From Xylanibacter rodentium (lineage in GTDB: Bacteria > Bacteroidota > Bacteroidia > Bacteroidales > Bacteroidaceae), in assembly GCF_013166575.1 (NCBI RefSeq), contig NZ_JABKKE010000017.1, positions 25,462 through 89,461 on the forward strand: 64,000 nucleotides of DNA, given 5' to 3'. Positions 9,150 through 17,620 of this stretch are shown one piece after another (position 1 is the stretch's first letter; each line of letters begins with the position of its first letter). The notes beneath the pieces are model-generated. The model made no database searches. It saw only the letters and a program-made list of their open reading frames with translations, and was not told the DNA's origin. The position numbers were made by a program, and so were the translations under genes.

Positions 9150-10433
9150 TTAGATTTTGTCAAGTGCCTGGCGGATGTCGTCAAGAATGTCGTCCACGTC
9201 TTCGATGCCTACAGAGAGGCGTATGAGATCGGGAGCCACGCCTGCCTCGCGGAGCTGCTCGTCGGAAAGCTGGCGGTGGGTGTGGCTGGCGGGATGCAGC
9301 ACGCAGGTGCGTATGTCGGCCACATGGGTTACGATGTTGATCATTTCGAGCGAGTCCATAAAGCGTACGGCTGTGTTGCGGTCGCCTTTCAGTCCGAAAG
9401 CCATCACGCCGCAACTGCCGTAGGGCAGGTATTTTCCGGCCAAAGCGTGGTTGGTGTCAGTCGGCAGACCGGGATATCTTACCCATGCCACGCGGTCGTC
9501 GGCTTCAAGAAATTCTGCCACTTTTTGCGCGTTGGCGCAATGCTGGCGCATGCGCAGTGCGAGTGTCTCGAGACCGAGGTTGAGCAGGAACGAGTTCTGC
9601 GGTGCCGCAATTGAACCGAGGTCGCGCATGAGCTGTGCCACGAGCTTGGTGGTGTAGGCCATCCGACCGAACGATTTCGTGTAAGTCAGTCCGTGATACG
9701 ATTCGTCGGGCATGCATAGACCTTGGTATTTGTCGGCATGGTCGTCCCATGCGAAGTTGCCGCTGTCCACCACGCATCCGCCAACCTGCGTGGCGTGACC
9801 GTCCATGTATTTTGTGGTGGAGTGGGTTACGATGTCGGCACCCCACTCAAACGGACGGCAGTTGACGGGAGTGGCGAAAGTATTGTCCACTATGAGCGGC
9901 ACTCCGTTGCTGTGGGCCAGGCGTGCAAACTTCTCGATGTCGAGCACGCGGCAGCCGGGATTGGATATCGTCTCACCGAAGAGTGCGCGGGTGTTAGGGC
10001 GGAAAGCCTGCTGTATCTCCTCTTCCGTAGCCTCGGGATTGACAAACGTGCACTCTATTCCGAGCTTGCGCAGCGTGACGCCGAACAGATTGTACGTGCC
10101 GCCGTAAATTTCGCTTGATGCCACGATGTGGCTGCCCGCCTCGCAGATGTTGAACACAGCGTAGAAGTTGGCTGCTTGTCCGCTCGATGTGAGCACTGCG
10201 CCCACACCACCTTCCAGCGCGGCTATCTTTGCGGCTACGGCATCGTTGGTGGGATTTTGCAGCCGGGTATAGAAGTAACCCTCTTTCTTCAGGTCGAAGA
10301 GCATGGCCATCTCTTCGGTGTTGTCATACTTGAACGTTGTGCTTTGTACTATCGGCAGTTCTATCGGTTCGCCGTTCTTGGGTTGCCATCCGGAGTGGAT
10401 GCAGAGCGAACCGGGTCTTAGTTTTTTTGTCAT
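9150..10433 (-). CDS. metY: O-acetylhomoserine aminocarboxypropyltransferase/sulfhydrylase
   Basis: 427 residues from ATG 10433 (MTKKLRPGSLCIHSGWQP). A PLP-dependent Cys/Met-metabolism enzyme that makes homocysteine from O-acetylhomoserine and sulfide. Motifs: QSTTFKYDN, GYFYTRLQNPTNDAVAAKIAALEGG, VDNTFATP, and the PLP lysine in THSTTKYMDGHA. The C-terminal LSVGIEDVDDILDDI is typical. An in-frame upstream ATG (10478) lies at the -7 box 10468-10475, so the MTKK start is preferred. It is a single gene, the last conserved gene before the accessory island. Confidence 0.94.
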   Translation of the reverse strand: MTKKLRPGSLCIHSGWQPKNGEPIELPIVQSTTFKYDNTEEMAMLFDLKKEGYFYTRLQNPTNDAVAAKIAALEGGVGAVLTSSGQAANFYAVFNICEAGSHIVASSEIYGGTYNLFGVTLRKLGIECTFVNPEATEEEIQQAFRPNTRALFGETISNPGCRVLDIEKFARLAHSNGVPLIVDNTFATPVNCRPFEWGADIVTHSTTKYMDGHATQVGGCVVDSGNFAWDDHADKYQGLCMPDESYHGLTYTKSFGRMAYTTKLVAQLMRDLGSIAAPQNSFLLNLGLETLALRMRQHCANAQKVAEFLEADDRVAWVRYPGLPTDTNHALAGKYLPYGSCGVMAFGLKGDRNTAVRFMDSLEMINIVTHVADIRTCVLHPASHTHRQLSDEQLREAGVAPDLIRLSVGIEDVDDILDDIRQALDKI

Positions 10434-10467
10434 GATTGTTGTTCTGTTGTTGCTATGTTGACGGCTG

Positions 10468-10475
10468 CAAAGGTA
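10468..10475 (-). promoter_or_regulatory. Bacteroidetes -7 box of metY
   Basis: Minus strand TACCTTTG, 34 bases before ATG 10433. Confidence 0.6.
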
Positions 10476-10740
10476 CACAAAATAATTATAAGCAGATGTT
10501 TCTTGTGCCGTTTTTTAGATTTCTATACTGGATAATTTCATTATTTGCCGCATCGTTCTTTCTTCCATAGTTCGGAAAGTCTTGTTGCTGGGATCAGCCT
10601 CGGGTGTCTTCTCTCACCATTTCACCGCTTATGGACAATTTGTCCAATAAACTGTAATAGCTGTATCTGTGTTTCCATGTATTCTTAAAACTTCTTTTCA
10701 TAGGCCCCACAGCTACCCGACAGTTACCCCGCAAGCAACC
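10476..10740. other. Non-coding edge of the accessory region
   Basis: No coding frame is recognisable. An imperfect hairpin, GGACAAATTGTCC, lies near 10632-10645. The region joins the metY promoter to the transposase remnant and may hold eroded mobile-element sequence. Confidence 0.4.
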
Positions 10741-11086
10741 AATATGAAGGTTTCTCTACCGCCGAGAATATGACCGTAGACAAAGTCACCGACTTTCTTG
10801 ACCGACTTTCGTTCCGTATCCGTAAAAATACGTTTGTGGTTCTTGACAATGCAAGCATTTACAGGTGCAGGCTCATGCGGGAACCTCGTCAGGTTTGGGA
10901 GAAATGTGGACTTTTCCTTTCCCCCCCCCACTATATAGTCCTCACCTCAATAATCGCCTATATTCTATGGCAAATGGCTGAGATCTGCGGATTACTTCTC
11001 CACAGATTCCCAGCTTTATGCAAAAAAAACGTGCGTTAGCAGCTATTGGTTCTGAACTCAAAATCAATTTTGTCTATGCGGCTTAG
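10741..11086 (+). pseudogene. Decayed IS630-family transposase, C-terminal DDE part
   Basis: In the frame of the ATG at 10770 the translation reads NQYEGFSTAENM, then TDFLDRLSFRIRKNTFVVLDNASIYR, then VWEKCGLFLSPP. The LDNASIYR segment is the second catalytic Asp block of IS630/Tc1-type DDE transposases. The frame breaks at a C-homopolymer (10921-10929). After it another frame gives LYSPHLN, and a third gives LAAIGSELKINF, the usual IS630 C-terminus, ending at TAG 11084-11086. The N-terminal half is gone. It marks the left border of the AT-rich island. Confidence 0.8.
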
Positions 11087-11114
11087 TATAAATTAATTTT
11101 TACGACTTACTTAC

Positions 11115-11891
11115 CTACTTAAAATTCGTTATTAATGTATTCCATAATTTCATTGGAAATTCATTTGGTCCTGGAATAAATTCATAGTTTTCATCATTTT
11201 TGTAAATAACTTCTCCTGAACAAAAAGGTACAAACTGCCATTTATCCGTATGCAATAACCTTGACACTATATTTCTTTCTTCAAATTGTTTCATGAAATT
11301 ATGATAAAGTTCATTTGCCTTATCAAATGCAATATCTTTGTCTATTTTTCCTGCTTTAAACAGTCCAAAACATTTATCTGCCTTACTCAAAACACAAACA
11401 GCCTTATTCTTCTTATAATCCAGAGACGAATAAAATAGACGTATGGCATTCACATAATCACAACGTTCGTTTTCATCTAAACAAGGAGCTGCATCATACA
11501 TGAATAACCAAATCTTAGGATTAGGACTATCTATTATTTCTGTCAAATATGAACTCATCTCAGCAAGAGTATAATCTGCATTACAGAACCTTTCTCCGCA
11601 ACAGTCAAATAAATAACAGCAATGATTATTCTTTCTGTCAAGAATTTCCAACAATATATCTCCTTTATCTAAAGTTGCAACAGGAATCGTTCCTTTGTGA
11701 AACAGTACTTTTTCATGTTCTTTACAAATTGACTCATACTCTGTATCATTACGAAAAGTACGCTCCGGAGTACAACAATAACCGTCCTCCAATAAATAAC
11801 GGATCAGGCGATGAATCATAAGAGTTTTACCTATACATCTGTGTCCAAACGGAATAATAATCGGGACATCTTTATTTGGTATGCAAATCAT
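11115..11891 (-). CDS. P-loop GTPase-like protein, second paralogue of the island
   Basis: 258 residues, cytoplasmic, no signal or TM. Walker A is GHRCIGKT (16-23). The G3-like motif is DCCGE (96-100) and the G4-like motif is SKAD (169-172), suggesting a small GTPase fold of the TRAFAC type. It is a paralogue of the 317-residue protein at 17621-18574: both have an FR-D-T-Y-CKE stretch after the P-loop, a hydrophobic strand ending in x-x-G-E, and a final PG-F/Y-P-LW segment. It is the last gene of the leftward island, preceded by a 32-base element also found before the 256-residue lipoprotein gene. The nucleotide bound and the function are unknown. Confidence 0.7.
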   Translation of the reverse strand: MICIPNKDVPIIIPFGHRCIGKTLMIHRLIRYLLEDGYCCTPERTFRNDTEYESICKEHEKVLFHKGTIPVATLDKGDILLEILDRKNNHCCYLFDCCGERFCNADYTLAEMSSYLTEIIDSPNPKIWLFMYDAAPCLDENERCDYVNAIRLFYSSLDYKKNKAVCVLSKADKCFGLFKAGKIDKDIAFDKANELYHNFMKQFEERNIVSRLLHTDKWQFVPFCSGEVIYKNDENYEFIPGPNEFPMKLWNTLITNFK

Positions 11892-11896
11892 AAGAG

Positions 11897-11928
11897 ATTA
11901 CCCTTAATACGTGTCGGGCGCAACTTCT
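11897..11928 (-). promoter_or_regulatory. 32-bp conserved element, copy 2, upstream of the GTPase-like gene
   Basis: On the minus strand it contains GCCCGACACG flanked by AAGTTG and AGGGT. It matches 13429-13460 at most positions and lies 6 bases before the start codon, in the same place relative to the gene as copy 1. It could be an RNA or DNA control site, or a relic of the duplication of gene junctions. Confidence 0.6.
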
Positions 11929-12019
11929 AATTTCTTTTTTGTTTATATATAATCGAGAAATAAGTCCTATGAATTTAATGTATTATAAAATTCATCGAAT
12001 CTGTATTACAATGAAATTT

Positions 12020-12607
12020 CTATTTTGATTTTGCAACTAAATCAACATTAAAGATTACAGTTGTATTGGCAATACAACAAAGATATTCTTGTACATTGGC
12101 TTCACCTGAAATATCTACTTCTTCTGGCATGGAAGACTTCTCGTAAATTTTAACAAGCGAATCATCCAAGTATACATACCATTCAGAATTGAAAAAACCA
12201 TGATAGAACGAGTACACTTTATCCGGATTAATGACATTTTCATCCTTAAGCTCATAAGTCACCCATATTTTATCTTTTGCCTCCAAGCCATCATATCTTT
12301 TTTTAAACTTCCAATAATTGTCAATAAATTCTTTTGTTGTCGTTGTTTTTACTCCATTTATTGTCAGGTTTATAGTAGCCGACCCCTTAGATATTGTTTT
12401 AAAATCATCTTTTTTTAACGTAATATTCTTCTGAACTCCATTATTATCCCAATAATGCACTGTAGGGATTACAAAATCCAACAAGTCCGGCGAGCAACTA
12501 AAAGAAAAAGTTGCGACCATATAGTCATCATTATCATCGCAACAAGACGACAGCGTAAAAAGCAAAACACTCATTACCGAAAGTAAAGAAAACTTCAATC
12601 GTTCCAT
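12020..12607 (-). CDS. Putative surface lipoprotein of the island
   Basis: 195 residues. The signal ends FTLSSC and is followed by CDDNDDY, an acidic run like the Bacteroidetes lipoprotein export signal, so surface exposure is likely. The mature part is predicted beta-rich (ATFSFSCSPDLLDFVIPTV, KNITLKKDDFK, KGSATINLTINGVK). No known domain was recognised. It lies 46 bases after the 256-residue lipoprotein gene and 128 bases before the second GTPase-like gene, all leftward. Confidence 0.75.
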   Translation of the reverse strand: MERLKFSLLSVMSVLLFTLSSCCDDNDDYMVATFSFSCSPDLLDFVIPTVHYWDNNGVQKNITLKKDDFKTISKGSATINLTINGVKTTTTKEFIDNYWKFKKRYDGLEAKDKIWVTYELKDENVINPDKVYSFYHGFFNSEWYVYLDDSLVKIYEKSSMPEEVDISGEANVQEYLCCIANTTVIFNVDLVAKSK

Positions 12608-12653
12608 TCTGTTTTTTATTTAAAAATTAAACATATAATGTTTTTTACAATAT

Positions 12654-13424
12654 TTAAAATTCTTCCGAACTAATTTTTACGATACATACATCACCGGATA
12701 TATCTCCTATATATCTATACAAGATACTGACATTGGCTTCTTTACAAGTTCTGATTAATTCTTGCATCATAGGATCTCCGCTTAATAGTAGTTTTTTAAT
12801 ATTAGCCTTCAAAACATCTTTGTTTCCCTCTATCGATTCTACGGAAACAGTATTTTCATCCAAACTGTAATTATATACAAAATTATCCTTTTCAAGAGAA
12901 ACAGAAGAGAGAGTCATAACTTTATCTATTTGTATCGGACATTGCGCATTTGTTGAAACAACCATGATTTCCAGCATCTCACGAGGTGTAATCGGATCTA
13001 TATTACCTGCCGAAATATCTTTTACTTCTTCTTTCGATATTCTAATCTTAAGACTTTCATTCGTTTCGGCAGTCTGCATAACGATAGTAAATTCTGCATC
13101 AGCACTGGCTATCTTCTCCATCAGTGTCATATTTGATTCTGATTTTGCCATGTTGCCTAATACGGTTCTTTTCATAGTATTTTTAAGCTGTTTCAATGCC
13201 GAGAGTTTAAGAGGCAAGTCTTTATTTATAGTCATTGTCATAACAACTTCATCAGTTTCCTCGTCATAATTAATACTCGATATTTCTCCTACCATACCCA
13301 GATCAAGAGGGCATTCATCTTTTACTTTTTCTATTTCTGATTTTAAATCCTTCTTAGAAGAATCACAAGAAATAAAAGCAAAAGACACCAACAACAAAAA
13401 TGTTGCAAATACAATTTTATTCAT
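12654..13424 (-). CDS. Lipoprotein with two tandem copies of an unknown domain
   Basis: 256 residues with signal ending AFISC. The mature protein appears to hold the same roughly 110-residue domain twice. Copy 1 begins ECPLDLGMVGEISSINYD (about residue 38); copy 2 begins QCPIQIDKVMTLSSVSLE (about 155). Both continue with a beta hairpin, a leucine-rich helix ending in LLxGxxxMxxL-like residues, and a final beta strand ending in SKEE or SSEE. A conserved Cys-Pro starts each copy. No named family was recognised. It is probably a periplasmic or outer-membrane sensor or adaptor of the system. Confidence 0.75.
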   Translation of the reverse strand: MNKIVFATFLLLVSFAFISCDSSKKDLKSEIEKVKDECPLDLGMVGEISSINYDEETDEVVMTMTINKDLPLKLSALKQLKNTMKRTVLGNMAKSESNMTLMEKIASADAEFTIVMQTAETNESLKIRISKEEVKDISAGNIDPITPREMLEIMVVSTNAQCPIQIDKVMTLSSVSLEKDNFVYNYSLDENTVSVESIEGNKDVLKANIKKLLLSGDPMMQELIRTCKEANVSILYRYIGDISGDVCIVKISSEEF

Positions 13425-13428
13425 TGCT

Positions 13429-13460
13429 ATAACCCTATATTCGTGTCGGGCACAACTTTT
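13429..13460 (-). promoter_or_regulatory. 32-bp conserved element, copy 1, upstream of the two-domain lipoprotein gene
   Basis: The minus strand holds GTGCCCGACACGA with AAAAGTT before it and AGGGTTAT after it. It is the partner of 11897-11928 and ends 5 bases before the start codon. Confidence 0.6.
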
Positions 13461-13491
13461 AAATTCTTTTATTTATAATACCAAATATTTG

Positions 13492-14646
13492 TCACCACCT
13501 TTTTCCACCTATCACGTTACCGTCATATAAAATATTCACATAATAATAATTTACAGGATTAAGACGATAATTAAATTTTAATTTCAATTGATGCTTACCT
13601 TCGTATATAGTAACAGAATGGCTGTTTGATACAACCTCTGGTTCTGACTCGTTTATTGCTTTCAAATAAATAGTTATATCTTTTTGTTCCACTGCATAAT
13701 AATCAATTGTTATCTCTTCTGCATCGATGCTACAGTTTGTTATGACAAACGGAACCCTTGCAAATATTGCCGATAATTTATTTTCCAAATCCCTCTTTTC
13801 CAGTTTTTCATTATTCAGGCATAAGCGAAGAGAATCTTTCGAAGTATTCAACATCTTAATAACATTCTTCTTATCAACAATGGTACTTTTTGCCTTAGCA
13901 AGTTGCCCCTGCGTACTATTCAGATTGTCATATAAGAAAAACATACCAAATCCGCAAATAAGAATTGCGAAAGCAAGCAAAACCACATTTCTGTATTGCT
14001 TCTTCTGCGACTGTAAATTACGATAATCCTCTCTCAACTCACTATTTTCTTTGTATAATTTGGAAATAGTCTGCTTAACATAGCTTATTGATGAGTAGGC
14101 ATTGTCGCCGGAATATATATTTACAACGTTGTTCTGTTCTATAGCTCTCAGAATTTCAGAGTTTCTTTCTTCAAGTGCAATATTCTTAGTTGCTATCAAA
14201 CCGGAAAAGTTTTGTTTTGTTTGGACAGCATAAGAATCCAAATTCTCTTTGACAATTTCACGTGCAAGGATTTCTGTCTGTTCTATGCCGATCTTGTCTG
14301 ACGCAAAATTATCTGAGAGATACGATATTTTTCCAGTTCCAGTCAATCTGAGTATCTTACCATTGAAGACAATACGAGAAAAAATCTTGTCAAAAGTTTG
14401 ATGCAAAACCTTAATGTCTTTGATATACACCCCGTTTGTAACAATACATATACCAAAGACCTGCGACAAATCGGTATCTAACAGCATCAAAAAGGCGTAA
14501 TAAGTGAGAGAGCCTTTTCTATAAATAGTCAGTCGTGTGTCTTTTTTATCGGTACATAACGACCGAAGAAAAGCCTCCTCACCATCATAAGGGTATTGAA
14601 TGTAAGTCCCTTTATTTGTTCCGAACAGATATAAACTATAATTCAT
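13492..14646 (-). CDS. Bitopic protein with cytoplasmic sensor-like domain, coiled coil and periplasmic beta domain
   Basis: 384 residues. Residues 1-218 have no signal and are probably cytoplasmic. They include IYRKGSLTYYAFLMLL and VFGICIVTNGVY, which align with the start of the 597-residue protein (15819-17612). One TM helix lies at about 219-239 (VVLLAFAILICGFGMFFLYD). A coiled coil follows at about 240-293. The C-terminal 90 residues are beta-rich and would sit in the periplasm. It starts 3 bases after the retropepsin-like gene. It could relay a periplasmic signal to the GTPases, or the reverse. No database family was recognised. Confidence 0.75.
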   Translation of the reverse strand: MNYSLYLFGTNKGTYIQYPYDGEEAFLRSLCTDKKDTRLTIYRKGSLTYYAFLMLLDTDLSQVFGICIVTNGVYIKDIKVLHQTFDKIFSRIVFNGKILRLTGTGKISYLSDNFASDKIGIEQTEILAREIVKENLDSYAVQTKQNFSGLIATKNIALEERNSEILRAIEQNNVVNIYSGDNAYSSISYVKQTISKLYKENSELREDYRNLQSQKKQYRNVVLLAFAILICGFGMFFLYDNLNSTQGQLAKAKSTIVDKKNVIKMLNTSKDSLRLCLNNEKLEKRDLENKLSAIFARVPFVITNCSIDAEEITIDYYAVEQKDITIYLKAINESEPEVVSNSHSVTIYEGKHQLKLKFNYRLNPVNYYYVNILYDGNVIGGKRW

Positions 14647-14649
14647 CTA

Positions 14650-15204
14650 CTACTTGATTTTGAACTTAATTATATTGTTCTCATTATCAACCGTGTACTG
14701 TGGCAACTCTTTCAAAACAGTCTGTCCAAGGAGCAAGGGAGCATCGGCGTTTTCTACTACTGTAGCCTTTACATTGTTGAGTATCAACTTTCCGCCAAGA
14801 ACAAGTTTGCGGAGGTTCACAACCATGTTCACTGTGATGTTACCATTGGCATCACCGAATTTCTCCGTACCAAGAATATCATCATCAGTCAGCACATTCT
14901 CGTTATAAAGATAGTTCGCTTCTCTAACTGTTATCTGCGTATATGATGCTCCGGTATCAAATATCATTTCTTTATTGATACGGTCATTAATAAGAACTTG
15001 CACTATTTTTAGATTACTTTGTTCTGTATATGAGACATTCACAATATCTTCGTCCGGCAGTTCAATTTCCAATTCGTCATCCTCATCATAAGGAGAAATT
15101 AACTCTGTCACTTCGTCATTAGTGTTTGAGCACCCTTTGCATGACTCCATGCTAAAGCCTATTGCAACTAAACAAAAGGGGATAATAAAACTTTTGTATT
15201 TCAT
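14650..15204 (-). CDS. Retropepsin-like aspartic protease lipoprotein
   Basis: 184 residues. The signal ends SMESC, a probable lipobox, followed by an acidic linker (EDDELEIELPDED). The catalytic motif is IFDTGAS at 81-87 with D83-T84-G85. The flap-like middle is followed by PLLLGQTVL (about residue 155), the hydrophobic-hydrophobic-Gly motif near the end of clan AA single-domain proteases. Such proteases act as homodimers. It lies between the helical exported protein (2-base gap) and the bitopic protein (3-base gap), so tight co-expression is expected. Its target might be one of the periplasmic domains of the same operon, which is inference. Confidence 0.85.
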   Translation of the reverse strand: MKYKSFIIPFCLVAIGFSMESCKGCSNTNDEVTELISPYDEDDELEIELPDEDIVNVSYTEQSNLKIVQVLINDRINKEMIFDTGASYTQITVREANYLYNENVLTDDDILGTEKFGDANGNITVNMVVNLRKLVLGGKLILNNVKATVVENADAPLLLGQTVLKELPQYTVDNENNIIKFKIK

Positions 15205-15206
15205 AA

Positions 15207-15809
15207 TTAGAATATGTACTTTTTTAGAATGTCTGTTAATCTTTCTGACAAACCGTGATAAAACTTGTTCTGCTCTTCACTGAAGGAGGACATGTTTATT
15301 TTGTCGATTTGATTAAGCAGTTCATTGGCTTTGTCAATACCAGATTTGATTTTGATTGCTACAAAATTCTTTCTATCTGCATCTGTCACATCTTTATCCG
15401 CTTTCGCCGCATCAACTTTATTTTCCATATTTATAATACATTCTGCGAATTGGCGTATTGTTGAGACTGCCGCATAGTGTGCCTGCATATACTTTGGTAA
15501 CTTGCGGGTGTCTATCTTTATATAATTATGTGAGAAAACAGAAGAATCTGTGCATGCAAAGAACCGATAGGCACGTGCATCTTTTTCAAATGCAGAGAAA
15601 TATCGGACTGAGTCTGCCATGAGATTATAAACAGAATCTTGTAAAATAAGAGCTTGTTCATAACCCTTAACCTTATCTTTGTCTTTTAATTGGCTACAGA
15701 GATGACGTATACTATCTGATTTTTGCAACAAAGAGTCTACTGAAATTTCTTGTCCGAAAGAATATATTGGAATAACCACCAATATAAATGCTAATATTTT
15801 TGTTTTCAT
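15207..15809 (-). CDS. Exported helical protein of the island
   Basis: 200 residues with a type I signal peptide (MKTKILAFILVVIPIYSFGQ). The mature part is almost entirely predicted helix, with repeated Lys/Asp/Glu pairs and a hydrophobic heptad-like pattern (QALILQDSVYNLMADSVRYF; ELLNQIDKINMSSFSEEQN). No known domain was recognised. It is 9 bases after the 597-residue bitopic gene and 2 bases before the retropepsin-like gene. It is probably a periplasmic helical-bundle component. Confidence 0.75.
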   Translation of the reverse strand: MKTKILAFILVVIPIYSFGQEISVDSLLQKSDSIRHLCSQLKDKDKVKGYEQALILQDSVYNLMADSVRYFSAFEKDARAYRFFACTDSSVFSHNYIKIDTRKLPKYMQAHYAAVSTIRQFAECIINMENKVDAAKADKDVTDADRKNFVAIKIKSGIDKANELLNQIDKINMSSFSEEQNKFYHGLSERLTDILKKYIF

Positions 15810-15818
15810 CGTTTGTTA

Positions 15819-17612
15819 TTAATTAGTTACGTTAAATGTATATACAATACTGTCAGCTAATTCCAATTGTTTTGATCCTACTTCCGTCGCACGTATGTTA
15901 AGATGGTTATTGTTCGGATCTACTTCAAGGCCGTTGTCTTTTCTCAAAAGCTTATTAGTACCTTCAATCACAAAGCAAGAATTTCGTTTACAAGTGATTT
16001 TTCCATCCTTGGCCGAAATGGCATTTTCTTTTTTATATTTATAGTCATCAGTTGCATGATATATCATCACACCGGATGTTCCAGTACCTGTTTTATTTTC
16101 AGTTCCTTTCTTATTATTTATTTTCAGTTTGTCTATCTTATTTTCAATAAACTTTATATGATTTTCATTAAAGTCATTAAAAGCTACATAATTCTTTATT
16201 ATATCTTTTAACTTTAATAAATCATCTATACTATTTCGGTTATCAACTTCTTCTTTGAACCACTTATTATAGGAAATTTGCAATGTCAATTTAAGCCCGA
16301 CTTTTTTATCACCTTGAACATTCTGAAGCATGTTCCAAGCAGTGTTAAAATTGTAACTATTAAGAAACCCATAAAATTCTTTATATTTAAAATTATCATC
16401 ATTACCTTTTTCCCCATTAACACCTTCGCCGATAGCTTTTGACAATCCTTTAGTATCGTTATACAAATTTCTTTCTGTTTCATCTGTTTTGTCATATTTT
16501 GATGTCGATTTGGAATCATCTGATAACAAAAGACCAACTACAGATAATACTATAAATAAAAGAAGAACAGCACAGGCACCAGCAATAATTTTTTTCGGAT
16601 TTTTCTGAATAAACGTTTTAAACCAATCATTATTTTTATCGTCATCAACAGGAAAATGCGTATACATCTCTGTATGCGTTGTTGTTGATTGCTGTGGCTT
16701 TAAATTGTCAAGCTCGTTGTAGATCGACATATAGTCATCTCTCAATTTTCTCAATACAGGTTGCCTACCTATATATTCTTCAATCGTGTTCAGGTAATGG
16801 TTTATTTCTTCTCGTTTTGCCATTATGTCATCAATAGAAACACGACCTTTCAAACCTTGAATAATGAAGTCTTTATGGCTACCTACTTTATTTGTAAGTT
16901 CATTGATAAAATGTACTGAAAGTAAATCTTGACTATCTGCAATTGGATATGTCTTTTTATGTCCTGGTGTTTTCGGATAGTTACTTTGCTGTGAGGAAAC
17001 AGGAGTAGCTTTGCATTCTGATGACAACGAAACCCAAGTGTAACTACGCAGTGCCTGACTTATGCTTATGTCATCCGCATCAAAGGGCAAGGTGAGCATG
17101 CGCCCTTCTTTACTATTGTTAAACGAGTCATCTATTGTGCTTATAGAATCAGCAAGTTCGCCAATAACATTGTTGATTATGATACGTCCAATTTTCTCGC
17201 ACATATCTTGCCGTTCGTCGAACCTTGATATACAAAATCGCCCGATAGCATTGGCACCATTTATGGAGGAAATGATCTTATCCTTATCATCGGATTTTAG
17301 TATTATCTCATTGTAAACGCCATCAAATAATTCTTTGAGGGAAACCGGATTATTACAATACTCATCACCGGTAAATACTATCGACATCCCAAGGAATGCT
17401 CCTTCACGACCTTTGCAAGAAACTAAATTGTATATCAGATATGAATACACAGTTTCACCATTCGTCTTGCGATTAATCCTCATTTCTCTACCTCGTTTAC
17501 TGGTGTCGTAGAATAACTGGTAGTAGAGGATCTCATCAGGAGTTCCCGATAGCATGTTGAAACCATCGGGAACACCATAAATATAGAATTTTGGATTATT
17601 CATTTTTTGCAA
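15819..17612 (-). CDS. Large bitopic protein sharing its N-terminal domain with the 384-residue protein
   Basis: 597 residues. The N-terminal about 340 residues lack a signal and are probably cytoplasmic. They start KFYIYGVPDGFNMLSGTPDE and contain MRINRKTNGETVYSYLIYNL and GAFLGMSIVFTGDEY, aligning with the smaller bitopic protein. A helical segment (about 230-305) follows. The TM helix is 341-363 (KIIAGACAVLLLFIVLSVVG). Residues 364-597 would be periplasmic: a Lys/Asp-rich helical region, then a beta-rich end. An in-frame ATG three codons downstream is possible. It lies between the GTPase-like gene (8-base gap) and the helical exported gene. Resemblance to GTPase-associated N-terminal domains of predicted conflict systems is possible but unproven. 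Confidence 0.75.
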   Translation of the reverse strand: MQKMNNPKFYIYGVPDGFNMLSGTPDEILYYQLFYDTSKRGREMRINRKTNGETVYSYLIYNLVSCKGREGAFLGMSIVFTGDEYCNNPVSLKELFDGVYNEIILKSDDKDKIISSINGANAIGRFCISRFDERQDMCEKIGRIIINNVIGELADSISTIDDSFNNSKEGRMLTLPFDADDISISQALRSYTWVSLSSECKATPVSSQQSNYPKTPGHKKTYPIADSQDLLSVHFINELTNKVGSHKDFIIQGLKGRVSIDDIMAKREEINHYLNTIEEYIGRQPVLRKLRDDYMSIYNELDNLKPQQSTTTHTEMYTHFPVDDDKNNDWFKTFIQKNPKKIIAGACAVLLLFIVLSVVGLLLSDDSKSTSKYDKTDETERNLYNDTKGLSKAIGEGVNGEKGNDDNFKYKEFYGFLNSYNFNTAWNMLQNVQGDKKVGLKLTLQISYNKWFKEEVDNRNSIDDLLKLKDIIKNYVAFNDFNENHIKFIENKIDKLKINNKKGTENKTGTGTSGVMIYHATDDYKYKKENAISAKDGKITCKRNSCFVIEGTNKLLRKDNGLEVDPNNNHLNIRATEVGSKQLELADSIVYTFNVTN

Positions 17613-17620
17613 TTAAGCGA

